64,000 nt of DNA. Origin: Plasmodium coatneyi. Lineage: Eukaryota; Apicomplexa; Aconoidasida; Haemosporida; Plasmodiidae. A model generated the notes under the pieces. That model was not told the DNA's origin. It saw only the letters and a program-made list of their open reading frames with translations, and searched no databases. Numbering within the stretch: the first letter of the stretch is position 1; every line of letters begins with the position of its first letter. Below, piece after piece: positions 35,901 through 46,048 of this stretch. The position numbers and the translations under genes are program-made. The stretch is from positions 588,501 through 652,500 of the forward strand of contig NC_033558.1 of assembly GCF_001680005.1 (NCBI RefSeq), written 5' to 3'.

Positions 35901-38900
35901 TCTTATTTATAGTATTTATAGCATTCACAGCTTGCGTCACTTCTTGATCTTTGTTCTTAGTTGGGTTGAGCAGTTCTTCCACCTCCCCCTTCATATTATT
36001 TCCGTCTTTTGCGCACGTTTCATTGTTTTTTTTTTTATTTGTCCATAGATTACTATCCACGCTTAATGTGCAATTTTTATAGTTTGGGTCCCTTTCACAT
36101 TTAACACAATCACCACCCTTACCATTCTGTTTTTCCGCACACCACTTATCCATCTGTCCATTTCCTTTAGCAAACATTTTTTGTATTTCTTTTTCTGTAA
36201 TAAGACAGACTTGTCCCTTCGTTTTCTGTATAAGCATATCTGCATAAGCATTCAGGAATAGGCAATACATGGTTTGATCTGTTAATCTATAATTCCTTGC
36301 AATCTTCTTGTTCTCCTTTCCCGTATTCTCCTTAACTTCATAAATGTACTTTAACCCAGCAGTAATATAATTACAAGCCTTCCTTTTTGTGTCCGTTGTT
36401 ATAGTATTCTTTTCATCAGCGCCCTCACACAGTGTACCCATGGTTGTGTGTTTCTCCACCATTTCCTTAGACAGCTCCTTCAGTCTATTTCTGGCATCCG
36501 TATTCCAAAATGTACACTGCACAAAGAAAAGGAAGCAGGAAGGAAAAAAGGAGAACAGGACATATAATGAATGACGGAATACACACACACATATATATAA
36601 TACATACATATATACCTATATATAGTTATATATATATATGTAACATTTATAGTTGTCCCTTTCCGTTGTTGCATGTATAAGACACACGGTTCACTGAAAT
36701 AAAAAGTTGACCAAAGTGAATAGCATTGTTCCCTTACCCAGTCCCGCTTATTCCCGCTGTTATCTATTCTGTCCTCGAACCAATTATGTGCTATGCACTC
36801 CAAACGATCACATAAGGTTTTACACCCCTTGGTGCAATCTCTGCCTATGGGGGGAGGAAAAAAAAAAGAAGAAGAAGGAAGGGGGGAAAGGGTGGGGGGA
36901 AGTGACAGAAAGTATATGAACTCTCTTGCGCATGATAATGGAATGATATGGTTGTAGGTTTGTCGTTGTTAGGTGGTAGGGTAGTAGGTTGTCGTTGTTA
37001 GGTGGTAGGGTAGTAGGTTGTCGTTGTTAGGTGGTAGGGTAGTAGGTTGTCGTTGTTAGGTGGTAGGGTAGTAGGTGGGTTGTTAGGTGGTAGGGTAGTA
37101 GGTGGGTTGTTAGGTGGTAGGGTAGTAGGTGGGTTGTTAGGTGGTAGGGTAGTAGGTGGGTTGTTAGGTTGAAGGAAGGTTCGAGAAAAAATATTTCGCT
37201 TACATATGCTGTTCAGAGTTCGTTTTACTTTGATATCCTTTTTAAGTAGTCCTTCCACCTTGTCCCCTATCTTGGCTCCGTTATTGTCTTTGCCTATTTC
37301 GCACTCTTCACTTTTGTTTTTATTGAACAGTTTTTCCTCCACGTCTAATGTGCACTTTGCATAGCTCGTATCCCTTGTGCATTCAACACAATTATCCTTC
37401 CCTCCCTTGCACAAAATATTCATTTGTTCATTTCCTTTTTGAAATGCTTCTATTATTATGTTCTCATCGATAGGGCATGCGTCCTTCGACCTCTTGACCA
37501 ATTCATCTACATAAATATTCAGTAAGGCACACGACATAGTTTGACCAAATATTTGGTTGTTCTTCTTTTTTTTCGCAGCATCATTCCCCTCCCAAGTCCC
37601 ATATGCTTGGATTTCGTAAATACGTTTTAATCCTTTCACAATGTATTCACAAGTTTTTCTGTTTGCTTCCTTATGCGCTGTACCATCTTTGTCCTGCCCT
37701 ATATCTTTGCATATGCCGCCCTCTCCGGTCTCTGCATTTGTCATAGCTGCAGACAAATTATTCAGTAGCTCACCTTCGATATCATTATTCCAAAATGTAC
37801 ACTGCGCCAAAGGAAAAGGGGAAATGGAATATATATATGCATACTCTATGGGTATACATAGGATCTATGGGACGACCTTTCTTCTTTTAATTTTGTATGG
37901 AGAATACTACTCTTCCTTATAGTGGTGCCATTAATTACAGTGGACAATATCTTGTTTCTCACTTACCCAGTTCTGCGGTTGTTTGCCTGGAGTTATTCTG
38001 TCTTTGAACCAATTAGTCGTTACACATTTCACACGATCACACAAGGCTTTCTTCTCCTTACAGTCTTCATCTACAAAGAAACGAATAGAGAAACAGTGAG
38101 GTAAGGAAGGTGGGTGTATGAAGGCGTGTGAAGGAGTCGTGGTCGTAGGGTAGATTCCTTCTTTCCCCTTCTTAGATCATCCCTCCTTTCAACTTTTCTT
38201 CCTTTTCTTTCCTCCCTTTCGCTTCCTCTCTTTCTTTTTTTTCTACACTCTTCTTCTACCCTCCTCTTCTTTCATCTTCTCCTTTTCTTCAACCACCCTT
38301 TTATTTTCCACTTTCTTTTTCTCCTTTCTTTCTTCTTTTCTTTTTCTTTCTTTTTGCATGCATCCTTCGGATGCACCTGAACGGGTGCCCCTTGTCCTGG
38401 TCCTTCCTTTTGTCTAATTCTCCCCTTTCATTGGTTCACCCCCCCCTGTCCGGTTACCTTCCCCCCTTGTCCGCTTGTCCCCCTTCTCCAGTTATCCCCC
38501 CTGTTCGATTCACCTCCTCTGTCCGGTTTGTTCCCCCTTGTCCGGTTCCTTCCCCCGTTGTCCCGTTAGACCCGTTGTCCGGTTCCCTTTCGTCTGTTCT
38601 GTTGTACCATTGTCCATTTTCTCCCTTGTCCAGTTCACCCAGCTTCAGGTTCCCCCACTTTCTGGTTTGCCTTTCTCCGAGGAGTTTTTTCCCCGAACAG
38701 GCAGAAGTACCTCTTTTAATTTATCGGAGTTAACCACCTGTCTGCGAGGAAATTTTCCTCCTCAAAATACCCTTTCTTCTTTTAAACACCAGACCACAAA
38801 CCCTGAACCCTAAACCCTAAATCCAATTCCTATACACTTACACCCTGATCCTCCACTCCTACACCCTAAATTCTAAACCTAAACGTAAACCCGAAATCCA

Positions 38901-41353
38901 ACTCCTACAACATGAAACCCTAAACCCGAAGTACTATTCTCCAATTTTCCACTTATTCTCCACACAACACAGCTATTTTCCACCTTATCCTTAACCCAGG
39001 TCTCATCTTACCCTTAACCCGGAACCTACCTTCCTTCCTCCTTCCCCATTCACTTCCTTCATCCTTAGACCCTTCCTTCCTTTCACCACGAAAAACATTC
39101 CTTCCACCCACCACCCTTAACACCCCTAACACCCCTTTCTTCCACCTACCACCTAACAACCTTCCTTCCACCAACACCCACCCTAACAACATTCCTTCCA
39201 CCAACCACCACCTAACAACCTTCCTTCCTCCATAGACCTTTTCCTCCTTCCGTAGAGGTTGTTCCTTCCTTCTTCCTTTCTTTCCTTCCTTGTTTATTCC
39301 TTCTTTCCTTTTTTCTTTCTTCATTCTTTCTTTCCTTATTCTTTTTATTCGTTCTTTACTTATCCCTCATTCCTTCTTTTCCTTCTTTCCTTTTATTCTT
39401 TTTCTTCTTTAAATTTCTTCTCCCTTCCCTTTTTTTATTTAATATTTTTAAAAATATGTTTTACCTGCTCTACTTGCTGCTTTCATTTTCTCTTGTACTA
39501 TTTTATCGTCGACCTTACTCCCTAGGTCATCACCGTCCTTAATTTCCCCTTTCTCTATTTTTTTCAATATTTCATCTGCACCTTCGTGCGATACAGTTTT
39601 GCCTTCTTTCATTATTTTTTTCAGTTCCTTTATACTTTCATTACCCTTCCCTCCTACACTATTGTCCGCCTCCTTCTGCTCACTTCTCTGTTCACTCCCA
39701 TTTTTTCCTTCTTCGGTACTGCAGTCATTATTCTTCATTATTCCTTCATAGTTCCTTATTTTGCTTTTGTCCCATTCATTCACCCACTCTCCTATGGTTT
39801 TACCTATTAATTTTCCCCCTAAAGCAGTTTTCTCCAGATCTACGTTATAGCACTCCTTATCCGTCATTTTCATTCCTTGAACCTTCACTTTGTCCTCTAC
39901 CACTTTTGATACATGTGGAAGTACCCTATCAAAACGGCAGTGCTTTCCATATAGTGCAATTAATATTATATTCCCAACTAGACACCTTAGATATGTAGTT
40001 ACCTCATCTTCACCTGCGACTTTATCCCTTATTGCTAATTTTTGTGTTAATCCATTTGTGTATAACATCACTTTTAGCATGCCCTTGCATAATCCTTTGT
40101 CCTTGTCTTCCCATGGTTTTATTTCTTCTCCACTTTCCTTCTTCCCCGTTGCGCATAATGGTGCTATTTCCGGCTCCTCACCTGGTCCAAGTGTTTTCAT
40201 GAGGTTGTTAAACATTTGCCCCAAACCTGCCCAGATTCCTATCTATAATATAATAAGAAGGAAGAAGTAATTATACACACATATATATGTGTATATATGT
40301 ATATATATGTATATGTAATACATATTCCTTCCACCCTTCCCATTTCCATTTCTTTCTTTCCTTTTTTGACATATATAAAGTTCTTTACCTTAAATTGGCC
40401 CACATTGGCCATACCGTGTTCTTTTATCCACCTTGGCAATAATTGGGACAGGAATTGAAATTGCTCTTTGGTCATTAACTTTTGCTTTGATTGTTGATCC
40501 GGTGATGACCCTGTACTTTTGGTACGAATTTCATCCTTTATTTGACTTAAGATTTCTTTCACCCTAGCGTTATCGTTAACCCTACCCACGGCGGAACGAT
40601 CCTGCCCTCCTTCACTACCTGGCTTTCTTTCACATTTCCCTCCCCATGGTAAATTATTCACCATTCTTATAATTCTTTCACCCTTTTGTATTTTGTCCAA
40701 AATATGTTCTAAGACACTTTTATCATTAACACGCATAGGATCCAGTGTTCCATATTCACATGCATCACACTCTTCCCCTGTGCTCATCTGTTCACAGAAA
40801 TATTTAATCTTACTAAATGCATGTGTCATTACATCAGCAGCTTCACAGTACATATCTTGGTATATATAAAGCCATACTTTCATGATTTCGCACCGTACAT
40901 ATTTCTTCATTTTTTTATTCCAAATTTCTGTGTCCCCCTCTGTCTTTGTCAACTCTTCTATTTTCCATAAATTCTGTAATAAGAAAACGCACCATGTTTT
41001 CGCTCTTCCTTCTATTCCTTTTTTTTTCACAGTAATGTCTGCGCATCCTACTTCTCCAATTCCACTATCATTCTTCCCACCAATTCCTTTCATAAACTCG
41101 TCAACATATCCCTGCAGTTCTCTAAATAATTCCCCCTACAAATGAAAAAATTACACACCTATATCACTCTTCCTGTATATTCTCATATATTATATTCATT
41201 GTAATATGAATGTACAAACAACGATTTTAACATACTGCTAAAGACACTCTTAAATTCTGCACATACCGCATCCGTCTCTTTACTCTTTCCTTTTGAATTG
41301 TACCATTCATCCACCAAGTCCTCAAACTTTTTCGGCGGATCCATTTTTACCAT
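32938..41353 (-). CDS. SICAvar-B, complete nine-exon SICAvar (type I-like)
   Basis: Minus-strand exons: 41267-41353, 40389-41135, 39465-40242, 37967-38070, 37204-37801, 36738-36844, 35809-36516, 34067-35602 and 32938-33363. All phases close, giving about 1696 residues. Exons 5, 7 and 8 start with a (CT)FWN-type motif and carry cysteine-rich domains with a C-x2-C...D.(S/N)Y..C signature. Small exons 4 and 6 encode the linker (LCDRVKCVTTNWF; LCDRLECIAHNWFEDR). Exon 8 runs from a cysteine-rich domain through a long Pro/Ala/Ser/Thr-rich stalk to the transmembrane segment PYLPTIPVLIGTSIISYLL. Exon 9 is the cytoplasmic domain (YFFLGKRRKRYRRAHQ at its start, GRRTIIDIHLEILNECQ later). There are no frameshifts or internal stops, so the gene looks intact. 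SICAvar proteins are the schizont-infected-cell agglutination variant antigens on infected red cells; that role is family knowledge. Confidence 0.92.
33651..33830 (+). repeat. ~45-bp tandem repeat in the last SICAvar-B intron
   Basis: Four degenerate copies of a unit of roughly 45 bases containing CCACATTGTTGTTCT and GAAACAGCTAAA, in the intron between the transmembrane and cytoplasmic exons (33364-34066). Poly-T rich sequence lies on its left. Confidence 0.8.
33890..33985 (+). repeat. CCCTAAAATGCGAAATCCTA tandem repeat
   Basis: Three regular copies of a roughly 32-bp unit with CCCTAAAATGCGAAATCCTA and CACATACA, plus poorer copies to the left. The CCCTAAA word is telomere-like. One copy of the same unit lies at 9390-9411, in the equivalent intron of SICAvar-A. 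Confidence 0.85.
36950..37180 (+). repeat. G-rich minisatellite in the intron between SICAvar-B exons 5 and 6
   Basis: About eight regular copies of units such as GGTAGGGTAGTAGGTTGTCG and GGTAGGGTAGTAGGTGGGTT. It is the reverse complement of the family at 341-502 and 7437-7800. On the coding strand it is C-rich and open, so exon 5 seems to run on as an NNPPTTLPP repeat. That is intron, since a GTAAGC donor at 37203 matches the phase of exon 6. Confidence 0.88.
38435..38660 (+). repeat. CCCCCTTGTCCGGTT degenerate tandem repeat
   Basis: About ten loose copies of a CCCCTTGTCCGGTT-type unit in the large intron between exons 3 and 4 of SICAvar-B (38071-39464). The rest of the intron holds pyrimidine runs, telomere-like sequence and a CCACCTAACAACCTTCC array at about 39110-39235. 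Confidence 0.75.
38799..38935 (+). repeat. Interstitial telomere-like repeats (CCCTRAA)
   Basis: Starts with perfect-looking copies (CCCTGAACCCTAAACCCTAA at about 38800) and continues with degenerate CCCTAAA, CCCGAAA and CCTAAAC words to about 38935. The Plasmodium telomere unit on the C strand is CCCT(A/G)AA. This lies inside an intron of a chromosome-internal SICAvar gene. Internal telomere-like tracts near SICAvar and kir genes are a described feature of P. knowlesi. Confidence 0.85.
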
Positions 41354-42544
41354 CTATTTAATAACTTCATCGCATACTAGGTAAGAATAACATTTCATCC
41401 AGCATTACATGCAACACATTGCTTTCACCTACATTATTATTCTTTCACTGGCTCACTTCCAGGACGTAGTATGTGCGGAAATTTTCATTCATTCATTTTT
41501 CCTTCATTCTTCCCTTTTATATATTTCTACAGAACTTCATTATACATATATTATATATATATATATATTTCCCCTTTAGTCACACTATTCATTCTCTTTT
41601 TATCATTTTATACAATTCTAAACTTAAACTTAATGCAACCTATTCCCTAATGAGCATATTCCTATATGAATTTGCTCTTACAAATTAGTTTGAGTTGTTC
41701 AACAGAAAAAGAAAAATTCTGCGTATGCGCCTCCTTTTACTTTTTTCTTTTTTTTTTGGAAAATTTTTTTTTTCCTTAATCTTTTTTTTTCTTTTTTCAT
41801 TCTCGTTCATTCCTTCTCCGCGTTTTTTTTCTTCTAACTTTTTCCTTATTTTTAAATGTTTTTCCATTGAAAAAATTCTTTTTTCCTGTAATAGGAACAA
41901 CCTTCCCTTTTCCTTTCTCTTATGCACTCTTTCCTCTTATACTCTGTATTCTAATTAAAAAAAAGAGAAAGGAATTATCCACCTTCCTCTCCCTCTATAT
42001 AAACTAAATTCTTCCTAAAAAAAGAACGAATTGTATACCTTCTTTTTTTTCCTAAATTTTTTTTTTTTCTTCCTTAAAACCTTTTTTTTTTTTTTTTTTA
42101 ATAAGAAGAATGTATAGTGTATGTAAGAAAAGGAAGAAGTGGGAAGGAAGGAACGGGAAGGTTGTTTCTCCTTCCTTCTCCCTTCTCTTCTTCTTCTTTT
42201 TTTTTTTTTAGAAGAAATGCAGAAAAAGTGAGGTACATAGATAGGAGGTATGGGAAAGGTTAGGGAAGGTTGCAATTCTAACTATTGGAAAAGTGCACAT
42301 TGCATAAAATAGGGGCAAATAGAATTCCTCCCCCCAGAAGAAAGTATAAGCAATGTATGATAAAGTATTCATACAAACAAAAATAACAGTATACCATACG
42401 ATGTTTTTGTGAACATGATGGTAAGAGGAATAATATAGCACATAAAAGGGTTGCTTCTTCCCGGTTTGTTACGGCCGGTGAATAGCTACCATAAGCATCA
42501 CGCCACCTATACCTAGGGCACCATCCCTATACACGCACACATCT
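41354..42544. other. SICAvar-B 5' region and edge of island 2
   Basis: A 1.2-kb spacer holding the SICAvar-B promoter and the 3' flank of the next core gene. It is rich in poly-T and poly-A and has two opposed copies of the AACAACCTTCCC word (about 41899 plus strand; about 42155 minus strand). These resemble the arm sequence of the inverted repeat upstream of SICAvar-A, though the pairing here is much poorer. No gene was seen. Confidence 0.55.
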
Positions 42545-45478
42545 CTACTGGAGGCCATATGCCGACAGGGCACCTAGCACCGGTTGCCCCCTTCTGCAGT
42601 TTTGCACGTACTTAGCAGGTCTCCCCTTCTGCGGGGCATCCCTCCGAATGGTAACACTCTCCTTGTGCTTGTAATCGTTCAGGATATAATCCCAAGTAGC
42701 GTTGTCCATTTCATGAATATGCGATTGCGTCTTCGTGGCAAGTAACTCCTTCACCCTTCTGCACTTGCTCACTATCTGCTTGTACGCATGTGACACCTTG
42801 GACAGGTTCACATGAACGGGTTCTTTCTTTACTGGGTCTTCGCACAGGTGCACCGTAAGACTAATCTCCCTCCTGCTTAGGAATGCTATGTAGTGATTAA
42901 TTCGATTCATGACGTGCGCGTTGAACAGGTAGCTTCGAACATATGCGTCCTGGCTAAATGCATTCATAACGATTAGAAGGTCGAACATTTTTCTTCCTGG
43001 TCTACTTGGGTAGGCTATCCACAGATGTAGAAATAGTTTCAGTAGTTCTTCCTTTATTTGCTCCTCGCTGTAGATGAAGCGGCGCTCGTAGGGAGACACG
43101 ACCATTAGGGCGCTCTTCTTTGCACATTTCTCTGTTGAGGGCTTGATCGATACGTACCTGCCTAGACAACTTCCACCACCACCACCACCCGGTGCAACAT
43201 CACCAACAGTGATACTACCTGCACCAGTAGCACCCTTCCCCCCGAGATGCCGCAACAAAGATTGGTAGTCCCCCTGTTTAGCCTTCTCAAAATAGATTAA
43301 GAGGATATTGTACAATGTTTCTTCATCCAACCGAGGGGATAGATTCCCCCAAACGGAATTGAAGTATTCCACCCACAGGGGAGCATTACCTTGACTCCCT
43401 TCCCGATATAGAGTTAATAAATAAAAGGAATAAAGGTACCTCCGTTGGTTCAGCCACAGCTGGTCTTCCTCCATCTTTTCCAATACAATTTTTACTAAAA
43501 ATTGCAGCAAATTCGTATTCACGTAATACTCCTCTTTCTTGTACAGTGTGAAGGTAATTAGGAATAAATAGTCTATATAGACAGGGGGTAGGTGCCCATT
43601 TCGGAGGTCTACCTTCTTCAGGTCTTCACAGATTCTCTTGGCTACACGCTTAAGTATGCTTCGTTTTGGCAGTGTATAATTGTCCATCGCTCCGCAGAGG
43701 AGGAGCATTTCTGTGTACGTCAGCTGGGAGACTATTTCGGGGGAAGCGGGAAGTAGCGTGGCGAGGAGTCCACTCACACAGGTAGAGGTGTAAGGGGGGA
43801 AAAACACGTCCCCAGGGAAGTTATTCCCTTCCTCTGTACAAGGTGCTTCCCCCGTGGAGGCTGCTTCCTCCGTGTGTGCACCCCAACTGACCAGCAATAG
43901 GTGCACCAAACGGGCGGCATCCTCGCTCGAAAACTTGTGCACGTTATTTAGAAAAATTGATAAAAATGGAACAAAGTGAAGCTTATCAAAGGACAGTTGT
44001 GCCAATGTCACGAGACACTTTACATCGTACTGCGTGACTAAGGCGGTTCCTCCAAACTGATGTTCGTAAAATTGGATCCTCTCCCTGAGCTCGGTACTTT
44101 TATCCTCCAACTCCTTCATACTATTAAAGAGGGAAAAAATTTCTATGCACTCATGTAACGTTGTGTCCAAGGGCATTTCGAAAAATATTTTCTTTGCTTT
44201 CTTCGCCACGGGGATCAGAACTTCTGCATGGAGATACGTATAGAGACATAAGTACTTAAGTATGCTGAGCATATTCCTGCCACTTAGTTCGGCATACAAC
44301 TCCCGAAGTTCCCCACGTCTTCCATTCGTTTGATTCCGTTCTACCTCATCAACAGTATGTCCTCTCCTCTGTATTTTCCTCCTGACGTAGGATGATAAGC
44401 GCTTCTCCTTCAAAAGGGAATAGTCTAGAAGTACGGATGTGTTTTCCACTTCCCACCTCGCAGATGATATGCCGAAGACGTGGGAAAGGACGTCATTCCA
44501 GAAGGGGACAAAGGGATTATCTCTTAACGTAAAAAAGCAGAGGGCTTCACATGTCATGGCAACGTCATTTAAAGTAAACAGATTGATATTCTCTGCACAG
44601 TGTAGAGTTAACACGTGTAGGAGGTTCTTCTCTGAGCGGATCATTTGTGTCCAGTGGAGGTGTTGCCTTTCCGTGGGGGGATCTCTGTCTTTGCGATGGA
44701 AAAGCTGCTCACGCGAAGTGGAAGAGGTGTGCAATGCGGGAGACGTTGGGTTATCTCTTCCCAATGGAGGCAGTTCCACCTCTGCGTTGCCACTACAGGG
44801 GGGCTGGGCAACCCGGTGCACTACGGAAACATCCCGGAAAGTATGCTTTACCAGAACTAGAAATATTTGCAAAAAATGCCGAGGTTCCATGCTACGGTAG
44901 GATTCCCTCAGGTAGGAGAAGAGGAAGCTCAGGAGGGAGGCGCTCCTTTTGTTTAGCTTCTGCACAGCGATGGACAGGAGGTAAGCATTCACGTGGTCGA
45001 AGTGGCGATTGTACGGTGTGGTGTGACCCATCTTAGCCTCGTTCATTGTGAGGGGGGGAAACCCTGAGGATGGTGCAGAGAGAGGAGATGTCTGGGCAAG
45101 GGGGTCCATTGGTCGCCCCTCTGTTGCCTCTCCAAGTGGGCCTCCCCCCCTTGCACACCCCACATTGCTGCAAAAGATTACTCTGTGTAGGTCATCCCAG
45201 ACGAGCTCATTTTTAATTTTCCCCTTTATCACCTTCTTCAAAACTTTGCTAATGTCCTTTTCATTTAGGAGGTGCAGCTTCTTCCTAAACAGGAGGATTC
45301 CCAAATGTTTTCCTTCCCTTTTTATATCCTTCTCCGCAGCTTTGAATATGCCCTTGTGTTTTTTGTATACTGCTGCTCGTGCTATGCACTTGATAACGGC
45401 AAGGTTGCAGCTTCGCCCCGGTGGTTTCGCCTTCAACGCGCTGTGCGCCACGTTCAGGCTGCCGCGCGGGATCCCCAT
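42545..45478 (-). CDS. Large conserved helical protein, possibly an organellar RNA-binding repeat protein
   Basis: A single exon; the chosen start (MGIPRGSLNVAHSALKAKPP) gives 977 residues. An upstream in-frame ATG at 45565 would add 29. The N-terminus is basic and poor in acidic residues, which could suit mitochondrial targeting. Most of the protein is predicted helical, with recurring Leu-rich pairs such as LSILKYLCLYTYLHAEVL and LLSIAVQKLNKRSASLLSF. This is reminiscent of heptatricopeptide/FASTK-like RNA-binding proteins common in Apicomplexa. I do not see a clear RAP domain at the C-terminus, which is basic (KGRPAKYVQNCRRGQP). The function is therefore a guess. It lies between SICAvar-B and sufS on the same strand, and its base composition is that of the core segment. 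Confidence 0.8.
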   Translation of the reverse strand: MGIPRGSLNVAHSALKAKPPGRSCNLAVIKCIARAAVYKKHKGIFKAAEKDIKREGKHLGILLFRKKLHLLNEKDISKVLKKVIKGKIKNELVWDDLHRVIFCSNVGCARGGGPLGEATEGRPMDPLAQTSPLSAPSSGFPPLTMNEAKMGHTTPYNRHFDHVNAYLLSIAVQKLNKRSASLLSFLFSYLRESYRSMEPRHFLQIFLVLVKHTFRDVSVVHRVAQPPCSGNAEVELPPLGRDNPTSPALHTSSTSREQLFHRKDRDPPTERQHLHWTQMIRSEKNLLHVLTLHCAENINLFTLNDVAMTCEALCFFTLRDNPFVPFWNDVLSHVFGISSARWEVENTSVLLDYSLLKEKRLSSYVRRKIQRRGHTVDEVERNQTNGRRGELRELYAELSGRNMLSILKYLCLYTYLHAEVLIPVAKKAKKIFFEMPLDTTLHECIEIFSLFNSMKELEDKSTELRERIQFYEHQFGGTALVTQYDVKCLVTLAQLSFDKLHFVPFLSIFLNNVHKFSSEDAARLVHLLLVSWGAHTEEAASTGEAPCTEEGNNFPGDVFFPPYTSTCVSGLLATLLPASPEIVSQLTYTEMLLLCGAMDNYTLPKRSILKRVAKRICEDLKKVDLRNGHLPPVYIDYLFLITFTLYKKEEYYVNTNLLQFLVKIVLEKMEEDQLWLNQRRYLYSFYLLTLYREGSQGNAPLWVEYFNSVWGNLSPRLDEETLYNILLIYFEKAKQGDYQSLLRHLGGKGATGAGSITVGDVAPGGGGGGSCLGRYVSIKPSTEKCAKKSALMVVSPYERRFIYSEEQIKEELLKLFLHLWIAYPSRPGRKMFDLLIVMNAFSQDAYVRSYLFNAHVMNRINHYIAFLSRREISLTVHLCEDPVKKEPVHVNLSKVSHAYKQIVSKCRRVKELLATKTQSHIHEMDNATWDYILNDYKHKESVTIRRDAPQKGRPAKYVQNCRRGQPVLGALSAYGLQ

Positions 45479-46048
45479 GGTGGGTTGGCGGATGTAGTTA
45501 GTGGGGAGGAGGTCCCACTTGGGAGAGGTTCCATCGGGTTGACAAACAAAAAAAAAGGAAGCCAAAAGGTGGGGTCATAAATTCAAAAGTGATCCTCCTC
45601 CTACACCTCCTTGTAACAACCGCGGGGGCGGTGAAAATAATCGGGCTGACACTCCGTGTTGTGTGCGCATGTGCGTCAAAAATGGAGGGAGATGTCGCAC
45701 GTGGATACGAGTGCACCTGGAATGTGCTGCACGCGTGAAATATTCTAAAAATTCCAAACGGAGCAAATTGTAGAGCGTGCTAGCCCATCCAAATGATCGA
45801 ATAAAAGTTTGTAGGAAAAAAAAAAAAAAAAAAAAAGAAGAGGCGCTCTTACGAAGAGCAGAGCATATATTCTTCAACCACTACTCAAATGTGCACGGCA
45901 AAGTTACCAACTCGGAAAGGATCCACAAGTGTGGTATGCATAAAGGCACACATTTTTGTGAGAGTGGTGTGGAGGAGTCACCAAAAGGGTCGTACCGATG
46001 ATAGCCAGTAAGGAGGTCCCCCACAGTCGATGTAACAATATTCCACTT
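45479..46048. other. Intergenic, sufS / helical protein gene
   Basis: A 570-base spacer between two minus-strand genes, holding the promoter of the helical protein gene. It has one long A tract (about 45815-45836). No coding sequence could be supported. Confidence 0.6.

Noticed and set aside
36998..37203. NNPPTTLPP repeat protein extension of SICAvar-B exon 5
   Set aside because: Minisatellite intron. The donor at 37203 gives a phase 1 end that fits exon 6 and restores the conserved linker cysteine.
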